This document shows positions 51,190 through 60,259 of a DNA stretch of 64,000 nucleotides, piece by piece. Within the stretch, counting starts at the first letter, position 1. Every line of letters begins with the position of its first letter. Location: assembly GCF_002042965.1 (NCBI RefSeq), contig NZ_MZNT01000002.1, positions 434,001-498,000 of the forward strand. Reading direction: 5' to 3'. The translations under genes and the position numbers were made by a program. Source of the DNA: Paenibacillus sp. 32352 (GTDB taxonomy: Bacteria; Bacillota; Bacilli; Paenibacillales; NBRC-103111). The notes below the pieces were generated by a model that saw only the letters and a list, made by a program, of their open reading frames with translations, did not search any database and had not been told where the DNA came from.

Positions 51190-51809
51190 CAGGGAATAAA
51201 AGTCCAAAGTACGAAGAAGAGGTTTTAAAACCAAGCGTGAGGCGAATGATGAGTTAATTAGACTTCAAAAAGAAGTTCAGGATGATGAGTACATCGGTAA
51301 AAATCATACTCGAATTGGTGAATGGCTTAAATACTGGTTAGATAACGTACGTAAGCTTCAATGTGACGCGACTACCCATTATAACAACGAGCTATATCTG
51401 ATGGATTGATTAAAGAAAATCCTGTGAGAAAAGCTAAGATACCTAGATATGTCAAGAAGAAATTAAGTGGACACAAGGTTCAAGCTACTGAGTTTCTCAG
51501 GTTCACCGCGAGAGATAGGTTCCATTGCGTATACGCTCTCGCTTTATTCACTAGCATGAGACAAGGTGAGATACTAGGTCTAAGATGGAAAGATATTGAG
51601 GGGTCAAAACCATTTCTGGTGAGCGTGTCATAGCAATATCGGATCAGTTAATAGCTATACTCCAAAATCAACGTGCTAAGTAAGCTGTTTTCAAGCTTCA
51701 GGCAACAGAGTTCAAGGATCTCGATCTTGTAAAATACAACCTTAAGGACGGGGGCACAGTGTTCCCAGGCAATTTCGTTAAAACTTATATCGATGTGCGG
51801 AGCACATAA
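51190..51809 (+). pseudogene. Decayed tyrosine recombinase (phage-type integrase)
   Basis: Integrase blocks can be read in sequence only by changing frame and passing stops: KREANDELIRLQKEVQDDEY and TRIGEWLKYWLDNVRKLQ (N-terminal arm and SAM-like domain), KENPVRKAKIPRYVKKK, ALALFTSMRQGEILGLRWKDIE (catalytic Arg box), then SGERVIAISDQLIAILQNQRAK, stop, FKLQATEFKDLDLVKYNLKDGGTVFPGNF. An extra T near 51216, a stop at about 51407, a frame change near 51600 and another stop follow. The C-terminal His-x-x-Arg and Tyr are not found. It marks an old prophage or island insertion. Confidence 0.85.
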
Positions 51810-51916
51810 AATCCCTAATTCAGCATGGAACTAGCTTTATTTAGTCATACTGGGTGAAATCGCGCATACCTATAATCAATTTGCGTTTTATTTACTAATG
51901 CAAAAGGAGCAGGAAT

Positions 51917-53512
51917 ATGCAGCTGATTCTCGTCATTTTGTTATTAGTCCTGATCTTGCTGCCGGTCTCATTATTGGCCTACATGTACGCTCTTTCGAAA
52001 AAGCCGCAGCATTCTATCATCCGCGCCCATCCTTATCTGGGATGGCTCAGGTATGTGCTGGAGAAGCTTGGCCCTGAGTTTCGTCAATATTGGTTTGACC
52101 ACGACACGCAGGGGAAGCCGTTTTCCCGGTCTGATTTTATCGGGGTGGTATTTGCGGCGAAGTACCGTACGGACCTGATCAGTTTTGGGTCCAAGCGCGA
52201 TTATGAAGCCTCCGGATATTATCTTTCGAATGATCTGTTCCCTAAGCTTCTTGATGACCTGCGGGTGGAGCACAGCGAGAATGTAACCGGCAAAAAGTAC
52301 GAAATCGTGAACGAGGGCTTATTTACGCGCAGAGAGAGGATGAAGGAGGGAAAGGCCAGAAATTGGCTTTACCCCGACGAAGATGCCGTCATGATCGGAG
52401 AGGCTCGCACACATCCATGGGTGGTAAAAGGGATGTTCGGCGCTTCAGCCACTTCCTACGGGGCGGTTGGCGAGCATTATATTGAATCCACGGGAGCGGG
52501 GGCCCGGATGGCTGGAGGTACATGGCTCAATACCGGGGAAGGCGGGATTGCTCCCGAGCATTTGGCTTCCGGCGCGGATTTAATCGTTCAGATTGGACCC
52601 GGATTGTTTGGCTTCAGGGATGCTGACGGGAATTTCTCGATGGAGGAATTTCGTGCGAAGGCAGCTATTCTTAATGTGAAAGCATTTGAATTGAAATTTG
52701 CCCAGGGGGCAAAAATTCGCGGAGGCCATCTGGAAGGGGCAAAGGTCAATGAGAAAATTGCCGCTATCCGCAAAGTTCAGATCGGAGAAACGGTGAACTC
52801 GCCTAACCGGTTTTCCTTTATCAAGAATTCGGAGGAAACATTGCTTTTTGTCAAGAAGCTGCAGGAAGAAGGCGGGAAGCCCGTAGGCATCAAAATCGTC
52901 GTAGGGGATCAAAGAAGGCTGGAGCCATTGTTTCAATGCATGCGGGATCTAAAAATTTATCCGGATTTCATAACGGTCGACGGAAGCGAAGGCGGATCTG
53001 GAGCTACCTTTAAGGCAATGGCAGATGGAATGGGCTTGCCCTTGTTCCCGGCTCTTATCCTGCTTGATGATACCGCCAGAGCTTATGGTGTGCGCGATCG
53101 AATCAAAATCTTTGCCTCCGGGAAGCTGATTACCCCCGATAAGGTGGCTATTGCATTGGCGCTTGGGGCAGATTGTGTCAATTCCGCAAGAGGGTTTATG
53201 ATGGCTAACGGCTGTATTATGGCTATGCAGTGTCATACGGGGAAATGCCCGACGGGCGTGACGACGACTGATCTGAAGTACCAAGCAGCCCTGGCTCCGG
53301 AAGAAAAACAATGGCGCGTGATGAACTATATCCTCCAAATGCGGGAAGGCGTGTTCTCCCTGGCAGCGGCGTGCGGTTTGGAGAGCCCGAAGCAGCTTAG
53401 GCGCGAGCATGTCGTTTACAAAAACGAGGAAGGCCGAAGCGTTCCCATGAGTGAACTGTTCCCGTATCCACAGGATAAGCTTTGTGAGAACGGTGGAATG
53501 GACAATAGATAG
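51917..53512 (+). CDS. yerD: FMN-binding glutamate synthase-like protein (YerD-like)
   Basis: ATG 51917 is seven bases after AAAGGAGC. 531 residues: one N-terminal membrane helix (about 2-24), then the GltB-type synthase barrel without the amidotransferase and C-terminal domains. Visible features are FGASATSYGAVGEHYIESTGAGARMAGGTWLNTGEGGIAPEHL, VKIVVGDQRR, DFITVDGSEGGSGATFKAM, VNSARGFMMANGCIMAMQCHTGKCPTGV with the Cys-x5-Cys-x4-Cys [3Fe-4S] motif. The stand-alone membrane-tethered form is known from B. subtilis YerD; its reaction is not established. Confidence 0.93.
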   Translation: MQLILVILLLVLILLPVSLLAYMYALSKKPQHSIIRAHPYLGWLRYVLEKLGPEFRQYWFDHDTQGKPFSRSDFIGVVFAAKYRTDLISFGSKRDYEASGYYLSNDLFPKLLDDLRVEHSENVTGKKYEIVNEGLFTRRERMKEGKARNWLYPDEDAVMIGEARTHPWVVKGMFGASATSYGAVGEHYIESTGAGARMAGGTWLNTGEGGIAPEHLASGADLIVQIGPGLFGFRDADGNFSMEEFRAKAAILNVKAFELKFAQGAKIRGGHLEGAKVNEKIAAIRKVQIGETVNSPNRFSFIKNSEETLLFVKKLQEEGGKPVGIKIVVGDQRRLEPLFQCMRDLKIYPDFITVDGSEGGSGATFKAMADGMGLPLFPALILLDDTARAYGVRDRIKIFASGKLITPDKVAIALALGADCVNSARGFMMANGCIMAMQCHTGKCPTGVTTTDLKYQAALAPEEKQWRVMNYILQMREGVFSLAAACGLESPKQLRREHVVYKNEEGRSVPMSELFPYPQDKLCENGGMDNR

Positions 53513-53570
53513 GGAGCGTATCTAAATTGATACAACGACGAAAACCATAGCTTTTTCATTCGACATTCGG

Positions 53571-53593
53571 GCTTGAGCAATCAAGCTTTTTTT
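53571..53593 (+). terminator. Terminator after yerD
   Basis: GCTTGA/TCAAGC stem with GCAA loop followed by TTTTTTT. Confidence 0.85.
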
Positions 53594-53596
53594 CTT

Positions 53597-53625
53597 TTGG
53601 CAAAATTGTGTATGATAGCTATAGA
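53597..53625 (+). promoter_or_regulatory. Candidate promoter of the YihY gene
   Basis: TTGGCA (53597-53602), 17-bp spacer, TATAGA (53620-53625). Confidence 0.5.
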
Positions 53626-53742
53626 ATGGACAGCCTTTTCCATTGGGAAGGAATTCCGTTTTTTGGGTATAAAATAAGTATACCGGTTTGATCCTGTATT
53701 TAAGACAAACACCATCGTACAGAGAGGGGGTACCACTGGGGG

Positions 53743-54633
53743 ATGAAAATCACAGCTCTGATTCATAACTTGGCATGCCGCTTTCAGGATGACGACGTGC
53801 CTGCCTTATCGGCGCAATTGACGTATTATCTAGTGCTCTCCTTCTTTCCGTTCTTGATCTTTGTCGGAACCTTGATGAGCTTTACCAGCTTCTCCGCGGA
53901 TGAGGCGCTTGAACGCTTGAGCTTGGTTTTACCGGATTTATCGAACAAGACTATTTCGGACGTGTTTCATGAGATCGAGCAGACCAGGAGCGGTTCCTTG
54001 CTGTCCATCGGTTTAATTGCCACGCTGTGGTCGGCCTCCAATGGAGTCAATGCGGTCATCAAAGGAATTAATAAGGCATATGAGCAGGAAGAGGATCGTC
54101 CCTTCTGGAAGGTGCGGCTCTTGTCCTTAGGAACGACCGTCGTACTGGCTGTAGCGATCCTGCTAAGCTTCGTGATGCTGGTATTCGGACGTAAAATCGG
54201 TGAATGGCTGTATGTTACCGCCAAGCTTCCCGGCGACTTCTCCACAGTATGGTCCTGGGCGCAATATGCCGTGCCGCTGCTCGTTATTTGGACGTTGTGC
54301 TGCCTCATTTATTCGTTTCTTCCGAATGTTCGTTTGAGGTTCCGTGAGGTGATTCCCGGGGCATTATTGGCGACTTTTGGCTGGATCATCGCCTCGCTGC
54401 TGTTTTCTTTTTATGTGAATCATTTTAACAGCTACACGAAAACGTATGGCAGTATCGGAGGCATCATCGTTCTGCTCATCTGGCTGTATTTAACCAGTAT
54501 GATCATTCTGCTGGGGGGAGAACTGAATGCAGCACTGCACTTTATTCGCAGCGGAATGGTCAAGCCGCCGTGCAAAATGTTCGGGCTGCCAATGGCATTC
54601 TTTAAGAGAAATAAGAAGACGGTCAGCGATTGA
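53743..54633 (+). CDS. YihY/BrkB family membrane protein
   Basis: ATG 53743, preceded by GGGGG. 296 residues with six membrane helices and the family landmarks DDVPALSAQLTYYLVLSFFPFLIF, SIGLIATLWSASNGVNAVIKGINKAYEQEEDRPFWKVRL, LLVIWTLCCLIYSFLPNVRLRFREVIPGALLATFGWI and YGSIGGIIVLLIWLYLTSMIILLGGELNA. Older databases call it ribonuclease BN in error. The function is not known; transport has been suggested. Monocistronic between a terminator at each side. Confidence 0.92.
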   Translation: MKITALIHNLACRFQDDDVPALSAQLTYYLVLSFFPFLIFVGTLMSFTSFSADEALERLSLVLPDLSNKTISDVFHEIEQTRSGSLLSIGLIATLWSASNGVNAVIKGINKAYEQEEDRPFWKVRLLSLGTTVVLAVAILLSFVMLVFGRKIGEWLYVTAKLPGDFSTVWSWAQYAVPLLVIWTLCCLIYSFLPNVRLRFREVIPGALLATFGWIIASLLFSFYVNHFNSYTKTYGSIGGIIVLLIWLYLTSMIILLGGELNAALHFIRSGMVKPPCKMFGLPMAFFKRNKKTVSD

Positions 54634-54645
54634 GTATATCAATCT

Positions 54646-54674
54646 AAGCGGCTGCTACGGCAGCTGCTTTTTTC
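54646..54674 (+). terminator. Terminator after the YihY gene
   Basis: AGCGGCTGC/GGCAGCTGCT stem with TAC loop followed by TTTTTT. Confidence 0.85.
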
Positions 54675-54799
54675 ATTTTTAAAGAATGGACTATCAGGAG
54701 TAGATTATTTAAAGAATCTGATGTACAATGCTTGGTTATAAAAGGCTTTGCTGGAAATACTAACTTCCATCCTAAGAATGGAGAATAGAGGGGATTGAC

Positions 54800-56017
54800 A
54801 TGAACAACTCCACAGTGCTTCACAGCGGCAGACGTGCTCCATTGCTGGTCAGTATGGGGATCAGCTGGCTGTTTGATGCGATGGACGTCGGGATCATTTC
54901 TTTTATCGTAGCGACCTTGACCGTACAATGGCATCTGACTCCGGAGCAGGTAGGGGTGTTTACTAGCATTAATTCCGTTGGTATGGTATTCGGTGCGGCA
55001 ATGGCCGGTTATATGGCGGATCGCTTCGGACGGAAAACGATTCTGCTTTGGACCCTGCTCCTTTTTTCCGTTGCAAGCGGCTTGTCCGCGTTTGCAGCAA
55101 GCTTCACTATGCTGTGCATTCTTCGCTTCGTTGCAGGAGTAGGTCTCGGAGGGGAGCTCCCGGTAGCATCAACGCTTGTTTCCGAAACGGTGCCGGCAGC
55201 GGAGAGAGGGAGGACAGTCGTATTGCTTGAGAGCTTCTGGGCAGGCGGCTGGCTTGCGGCGGCTCTTATTTCGTATTTCGTCATTCCAAGGTTCGGCTGG
55301 CAGGCAGGATTCCTGATCGGAGCAATACCTGCGTTGTATGCGCTCTATTTGAGAAGGTCCATAGAAGAGCCTCAGCGATTCGTACGCAATCAGGCGGGAA
55401 GGAAGCCGAAACTTCGTGAGCAATGGGCTGCCGTGTGGCAGAAGCAGTACTTGCGCTCCACCGTCATGCTCTGGATTCTCTGGTTTACCGTAGTGTTCTC
55501 GTATTACGGGATGTTCCTGTGGCTTCCGACTGTTATGGTCATGAAGGGCTTCGGGCTGGTCAAAGGGTTCCAGTACGTGCTCATCATGACGTTGGCCCAA
55601 CTGCCTGGATATTTTACTGCGGCCTATGCAATTGAAAAATTCGGTCGCAAATTCGTGCTTGTGCTGTATTTGATATTGACAGCGCTAAGCGCGCTTTGGT
55701 TCGGCTCTGCCCAGACGGAAGCATCGCTGATTGCTGCAGGCATCTGCCTGTCATTCTTTAACCTGGGAGCATGGGGCGGTCTTTACGCCTACACGCCGGA
55801 GCTGTACCCAACCCGGGTAAGGTCCACCGGAGTCGGCATGGCGACGTCCTTCGGCCGTATCGGAGGTGTCATTGCTCCATTCCTTGTAGGTGTTCTTGTA
55901 ACTCGCGGGGTGGAGCTTCAGACGATCTTTTACCTGTTCTTTGCGGCGATTCTGATAGGGGCCTTGGCGGTATTTTTCCTTGGGAAGGAGACGAAGGGCA
56001 TAGAGCTGGAGAATTGA
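54800..56017 (+). CDS. MFS transporter, NiaP-like
   Basis: ATG 54800 follows AGAGGGG. 405 residues, 12 helices. GISWLFDAMDVGIISFIVATL in helix 1, motif A MADRFGRKTI, RFVAGVGLGGELPVASTLVSETVPAAERGRTV, LESFWAGGWLAAALISYFVIPRFGWQ and the closing YTPELYPTRVRSTGVGMATSFGRIGGVIAPFLVG resemble the aromatic-acid/niacin group (NiaP/YceI). It probably imports a small organic acid or niacin, but no NiaR-type operator is seen, so the substrate is open. The next gene starts 31-46 bp downstream. Confidence 0.88.
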   Translation: MNNSTVLHSGRRAPLLVSMGISWLFDAMDVGIISFIVATLTVQWHLTPEQVGVFTSINSVGMVFGAAMAGYMADRFGRKTILLWTLLLFSVASGLSAFAASFTMLCILRFVAGVGLGGELPVASTLVSETVPAAERGRTVVLLESFWAGGWLAAALISYFVIPRFGWQAGFLIGAIPALYALYLRRSIEEPQRFVRNQAGRKPKLREQWAAVWQKQYLRSTVMLWILWFTVVFSYYGMFLWLPTVMVMKGFGLVKGFQYVLIMTLAQLPGYFTAAYAIEKFGRKFVLVLYLILTALSALWFGSAQTEASLIAAGICLSFFNLGAWGGLYAYTPELYPTRVRSTGVGMATSFGRIGGVIAPFLVGVLVTRGVELQTIFYLFFAAILIGALAVFFLGKETKGIELEN

Positions 56018-56062
56018 TGGCGTACGATAGAAAAGGAGGGAGCTTCCATAATACACCGGTAC

Positions 56063-56467
56063 ATGATAATAACCCTCGTCGCTTGGATTATCGTAAGTTT
56101 GCTTGGGTGGGGGAATCCTGGTATGGCTTCCCCCAGGGAAGACTTGCTGGAGAAAGCGCTGCTTCAACAATTGCATCCGTTAATCCAGAGCACATTGCAA
56201 AGCATTTATCAGGAATCATTATCGCAATATGATTGTGCTCATATCCTTTCGATCAATGAGCGTATAACCAGCTCAAACCAGGATGTTAAAGCATCACCGG
56301 TGGATGCCATACATGGTCAAGCCTATTTCGAGCTGATTGTCGGTGTAAGAAGAAGCGGCGGGGAATATATAGAGCTCACCTTCATTAATGATACGGCATC
56401 AGGGCAGTATGACCTGAAGACATATAAGCAGAGCATGGCCCCGAAGGAATTGTTTTGTCCAGAATGA
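56063..56467 (+). CDS. DUF3888-like small secreted protein, start uncertain (possible ATA at 56048)
   Basis: The first ATG is 56063, but a strong AAGGAGG (56033-56039) is 23 bases away and instead spaced eight bases from ATA 56048 in the same frame. Starting there would add IHRY before MIITLVAW, giving the positive charge a signal peptide needs. 134 residues from ATG: signal peptide (to about GMAS), then a secreted domain with REDLLEKALLQQLHPLIQSTLQSIYQESLSQYDCAHILSI and HGQAYFELIVGVRRSGGEYIELTFINDTASGQYDLKTYKQ, as in DUF3888 proteins. The function is unknown. It may be co-transcribed with the MFS gene. Confidence 0.75.
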   Translation: MIITLVAWIIVSLLGWGNPGMASPREDLLEKALLQQLHPLIQSTLQSIYQESLSQYDCAHILSINERITSSNQDVKASPVDAIHGQAYFELIVGVRRSGGEYIELTFINDTASGQYDLKTYKQSMAPKELFCPE

Positions 56468-56544
56468 CCTGCATATATTTGAGCTTCTACAGTTCGTATG
56501 CTATAATCAGCGCAATCGCTACATAGCACATCGGAGGAAAGAGC

Positions 56545-57021
56545 ATGCTTACTTTTGAGCAAAAACTGGCCATCATCGAATCATTCCCTGAGCTGACGCG
56601 CAAGGATGTCTCGTTAGGCCGCGTGAATTTTCAATATGAGAACAGCGGCTTCGACCGCAAAAATGTCGTCTACCACCTGCATAAGAACGGGAACGGCTTC
56701 GTCTATGCGGGGCACCTGGACGAATATCCTATTGACGACAAGGGTCTAGTCAATATTCGCGATTTTACAGAGGAGGAGCTGCGCAGCTTGCTGGCAGCGT
56801 CGATCCGCTCCCTATCGCCGGATTCGGCTGAGGCTTCGGGACCGTCATCGGAAGGCAGAGAGGAGCTCTGGATCGGACCAGACAAGGCTGTGCTGCGGCT
56901 TTTTTACGAGGACGAGCTGTGGTACCTCTATGACAGGCAGCATTTGGAGTCCGCTTTCGAAACCTATGAGGAAGCAGAGGAATACCTGAACGAAGAAGGA
57001 TTTGTACGCAGCGGCGCCTAA
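56545..57021 (+). CDS. Hypothetical 158-residue acidic protein
   Basis: ATG 56545 follows GGAGGAAAGAGC. The family is not recognised. Soluble and acidic: MLTFEQKLAIIESFPELTRKDVSLGRVNFQYENS, then VVYHLHKNGNGFVYAG, a Ser/Glu-rich hinge (about 90-110), and a second small module ELWIGPDKAVLRLFYEDELWYLYDRQHLESAFETYEEAEEYLNEEGF. The two halves look like separate beta-rich folds joined by a flexible link. No signal peptide. A terminator stem begins inside the last codons. Confidence 0.75.
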   Translation: MLTFEQKLAIIESFPELTRKDVSLGRVNFQYENSGFDRKNVVYHLHKNGNGFVYAGHLDEYPIDDKGLVNIRDFTEEELRSLLAASIRSLSPDSAEASGPSSEGREELWIGPDKAVLRLFYEDELWYLYDRQHLESAFETYEEAEEYLNEEGFVRSGA

Positions 57022-57041
57022 GCGGCCGCTGCTTGTTATTT
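57008..57041 (+). terminator. Terminator overlapping the end of the 158-residue gene
   Basis: GCAGCGGC pairs with GCCGCTGC; the loop includes the stop codon and the tail is TTGTTATTT. Confidence 0.6.
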
Positions 57042-57065
57042 ATGGACCTTTTGCAAAGCTAAACG

Positions 57066-58577
57066 TCACAATAAAGGAGACAGTAATCTTGCAATGGACT
57101 CTTTACATTGACTTACGTAGGATCTTTTTTTGTACGTTTCCATAGTCAGCTCGAATGAACGCTCCAGATCGACCTTAAAAAGCTCTTCAAGCTTGCCGGC
57201 CGTCTTCGTGTCATAGATAAAAGCATTAATCTCAAAGTTGAGCTTGAAGCTTCGAATATCGATATTGGCCGTACCTACCGAGGCAACCTTACCGTCGATC
57301 ACCAGCGTTTTGGCATGAAGAAAGCCTCCCTCGTACAAGTAGCAGCGCACCCCGTTATCCAGCAGCTCGCCCAAATAAGAACGCGACGCCCAGAACACGA
57401 AGAAATGATCCGGACGGTCCGGAATCATGACCTTAACGTCGATGCCGGACAAAGCGGCCATTTTCAACGCAGTCAGCAGGCTCTCGTCAGGGACGAAATA
57501 CGGGGATTGAATACAGATGCTCCGTTTGGCGGAATGAATCATTTTAATATAGGCGTTTTTGATTTGCTGTCTATTCGAGTGGGGCCCGCTCGATACAATC
57601 TGCATCCCGACGCCTTGAGGATGGACGTCCTCAGAGAAATATTTGGCATCGTAGCTGATGGGTGCGGCATGGGTTCGATTCCAATCCATCATAAAATGAG
57701 CCTGAAGCACATTAACGACGCTGCCTTCCAGCCTCAAATGGGTATCTCTCCACGGTCCCAGCTTCGGATCCTTCCCTAAATACTCATCTCCTACATTAAA
57801 GCCTCCTATATAGCCCCACTTGCCGTCGATAACTACCACCTTACGATGGTTGCGGTAATTCAGCCTGAGGTTTAAATAACGGATTTTGGACGGAAAAAAT
57901 GCCGCAGCCTTTCCGCCGGCGTCAAGCAAGGGCTGGATGTATGTTTTCTGCATTCCGTAGCTTCCTACATCGTCATACAGCAGCTTGACCTCAACCCCCT
58001 CCAGAGCTTTTTGGGTTAATAGCCGAAGCAGCTCTTGCCCGAGTGCATCTGTTCGGACAATATAATATTGCAGATGGATGAACAGGGAAGCATTACGGAT
58101 ATCCTCGAACAGGGAGGTAAACTTGCTTTGGCCGTCCGTGAAGATGTCCACCTGATTATCTTGGGTCAGGATGGAATAACGGCCGCTCATCAGGTTCATG
58201 TGCATCATGTCGTGGTAAGCTTCCATGGCCGGATCGACATAATGCATGACGCCGAGCTCAATTTGCTCCGCCTGCGTTCGGGATATGGCGTTGAATTCCT
58301 CCCGTGTTTCATCCTTCATGGCTATAATTCTTCGGCTGTTCAACGTTTTACCGACCAACAGATAAATGATAAATCCAATGCCTGGGAGGAAGAGCAGAAC
58401 CATCAGCCAGGCCCACGTGGCTACAACATTGCGCCGCTCCAGGAAGATGATGGCTAAGGCAAACAAATAATTAAGGAGCGTTAATAAATTATATACATCT
58501 TGAAATTCAAACAGCGGGGTCACCTCCTGCCAGCTTTCGTGCTGTCTATTCTTAAGCATAACCCCATCTGGAATCAT
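57066..58577 (-). CDS. cls: Cardiolipin synthase
   Basis: The most likely start is ATG (58577) just after AAGGTGG (spacing is short, three bases); ATG six codons on is another option, while the longer frame to 58661 has no ribosome site. About 503 residues: two N-terminal helices (LLTLLNYLFALAIIFLERRNVVATWAWLMVLLFLPGIGFIIYLLVG), and two phospholipase D motifs, HRKVVVIDGKWGYIGG and HAKTLVIDGKVASVGTANIDIRS. It joins two phosphatidylglycerol molecules to cardiolipin at the membrane. Monocistronic on the minus strand. Confidence 0.93.
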   Translation of the reverse strand: MIPDGVMLKNRQHESWQEVTPLFEFQDVYNLLTLLNYLFALAIIFLERRNVVATWAWLMVLLFLPGIGFIIYLLVGKTLNSRRIIAMKDETREEFNAISRTQAEQIELGVMHYVDPAMEAYHDMMHMNLMSGRYSILTQDNQVDIFTDGQSKFTSLFEDIRNASLFIHLQYYIVRTDALGQELLRLLTQKALEGVEVKLLYDDVGSYGMQKTYIQPLLDAGGKAAAFFPSKIRYLNLRLNYRNHRKVVVIDGKWGYIGGFNVGDEYLGKDPKLGPWRDTHLRLEGSVVNVLQAHFMMDWNRTHAAPISYDAKYFSEDVHPQGVGMQIVSSGPHSNRQQIKNAYIKMIHSAKRSICIQSPYFVPDESLLTALKMAALSGIDVKVMIPDRPDHFFVFWASRSYLGELLDNGVRCYLYEGGFLHAKTLVIDGKVASVGTANIDIRSFKLNFEINAFIYDTKTAGKLEELFKVDLERSFELTMETYKKRSYVSQCKESIARLLSPLL

Positions 58578-58906
58578 TATCCACCTTCTAATTAGAATTT
58601 CCTTACCCCAACCCCCTGGATGTGAAGCAGGATAATGCTCTCGTATGTATGTAGAACGCACAAATAAGATTTTCGGGTCTCATGCCTCAGGGAGTGTGGA
58701 AGGGAAGCAGGGCACAATGACAGCTATTAAATACCTTATGGAACGGCAGGCGAATTTATTAACTTTTCTTGCCGATGCAGTAATACACGGGTCCAAAGCT
58801 TCAATACTGTTAGAAAGAACCGATATAATAGAAATTTATCTTTCCATCTATTCATTATTATGACATTATTATCCATAAATAACTTGTTAAAAGGTGGGAG
58901 ATGGTA

Positions 58907-59914
58907 TTGTCAATTACTGTAAGACCTCTTCGTCTGCCCGACGACTATGAGGCGATTGCCAAGCTGGTAAATACCTATTGGTCCGAGCCCGTGGACGCCG
59001 CAAAGCTGGAGGAAGATGACCGCAAGCTGTATACGGTCGGCAGGACGTTTATCGATGAGAACGGGCTGTTAGGCGGTTATGATCGGCTGAGATTGGCTGC
59101 TGTCACTGATCAGGATGAGGTTATCGGTTATTTGTGGACTTGGAGAGCACCTTGGACGGAACCGGGGAATTTGAATCATACCCTGGTAGTCGACCCCTCC
59201 TTTCGGAGTCAGGGAGCGGGAAGAAGGCTGTTCGAACAGGCTGTAAGCTGGGCCGCTGCGCTAGGAACTAGTAGAATTGTAACCGAAGTCTGGGATGATG
59301 ACCCGGCATCGCAGCATTTTGCCGAAACGAACGGATTTGTCGTCGAACGCCATTCCTATCAATCCGTACTTCCGTTAGCAGGAAGGGACGACTTAGTGAC
59401 GGTTGACGGGAATATTATTACCCAGCTGGAAAACGAAGGGGTTCGGTTTACGACACTTGCCGATGAGGGTGAGGAGGCCGGAGAGCTCAAGCTCTATGAG
59501 CTTTACAAGGAAACCCTCGTGGATATACCAGGCTTCACTGGTGAGGTCCCCGTCATCTCCGAATGGCGGAAGTGGTATTTGATGGCGAATGGTTACTCTC
59601 CCGATCAGGTTCTTATCGCCGCTGCTGGCGATCGTTATGTAGGTGTAACCAATGTGCTTCACAATGCGAAGACGAACGGCATGTACCATGAATATACCGG
59701 GGTCAGCCGCGACTATCGCCGCCGCAGTATTGGACTGGCACTTAAGATAAAAGCGATTGAGCTGGCCATAGCTCGCAAAGCAGCCTACATTCGTACGGAC
59801 AACGATTCCACGAATGTCCGGATCCTGACGATCAACCGGAAGCTGGGTTATCAGCCGCGCAGGGGATCTTATCGAATGGTTATGGAAATGAAGGATGTAC
59901 CTGCGCAATCATAG
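58907..59914 (+). CDS. Tandem GNAT acetyltransferase
   Basis: TTG 58907 is six bases after AAGGTGGGAG (58891-58900); ATG 58901 touches that site and is unlikely. 335 residues with two GNAT domains: the first (about 1-165) has HTLVVDPSFRSQGAGRRLFEQAVSWA as motif A; the second (about 175-330) has the diverged TGVSRDYRRRSIGLALKIKAIELA and TDNDSTNVRILTINRKLGYQPR. Such double-GNAT proteins include mycothiol-type and aminoglycoside/antibiotic modifiers, but the substrate cannot be told. Followed by a possible microprotein gene. Confidence 0.88.
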   Translation: MSITVRPLRLPDDYEAIAKLVNTYWSEPVDAAKLEEDDRKLYTVGRTFIDENGLLGGYDRLRLAAVTDQDEVIGYLWTWRAPWTEPGNLNHTLVVDPSFRSQGAGRRLFEQAVSWAAALGTSRIVTEVWDDDPASQHFAETNGFVVERHSYQSVLPLAGRDDLVTVDGNIITQLENEGVRFTTLADEGEEAGELKLYELYKETLVDIPGFTGEVPVISEWRKWYLMANGYSPDQVLIAAAGDRYVGVTNVLHNAKTNGMYHEYTGVSRDYRRRSIGLALKIKAIELAIARKAAYIRTDNDSTNVRILTINRKLGYQPRRGSYRMVMEMKDVPAQS

Positions 59915-59947
59915 TTCATACTTAACAGATGAAAGGAGTTTTTTGTC

Positions 59948-60043
59948 CTGTTCATTCACTGGAACAACATCCTGATAGTGCTGGGTGTATTAGCCATTGT
60001 TGTCATAGGTCTTATCGTGTATATCAAAAATAAAAAGAGATAG
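59948..60043 (+). CDS. 31-residue single-span membrane microprotein, apparent CTG start
   Basis: AAAGGAG (59932-59938) is nine bases before CTG 59948. The frame gives FIHWNNILIVLGVLAIVVIGLIVYIKNKKR and a stop at 60041-60043. One hydrophobic helix followed by a lysine-rich anchor is the typical architecture of small membrane proteins, and it is hard to explain by chance after a good ribosome site. No ATG, GTG or TTG start exists in this frame. The function is unknown. Confidence 0.45.
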   Translation: MFIHWNNILIVLGVLAIVVIGLIVYIKNKKR

Positions 60044-60259
60044 TAGGAGGGGGAGCGGCTCAATTTTCCCTTCTCCAGATACAATAATGAATGGTTGTCC
60101 GTTGAACATAGAAGCTGAACAGAAAGCAATACCAAATATAAGCGAGAGCTTCCCGAACAACTTGTTTCTCTTAAGACCTAACAAAATGACGGGTTCCGGA
60201 CGAAATACTTAAGTAGTACCAGGTCCGATCTTTGGGCTCAACATAGGAGGAACAAGGGA
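60044..60259. other. Intergenic region before the SUFU-domain gene
   Basis: It begins with a GGAGGGGGAG stretch, and a frame from ATT 60063 stays open to about 60212, but its product looks unlike any protein, so no gene is called. No clear promoter pair was found; the SUFU gene has GGAGG at 60247-60251. Confidence 0.35.

Noticed and set aside
58645-58863. A 72-residue plus-strand frame between the cardiolipin synthase and GNAT genes
   Set aside because: It has no ribosome site before its ATG, overlaps the divergent promoter region and has no recognisable composition.
60063-60212. A frame opening at ATT after GGAGGGGGAG
   Set aside because: The ribosome-site-like stretch is good, but the product is low in structure-like pattern, and an overlapping minus-strand frame is equally open; no support for coding.
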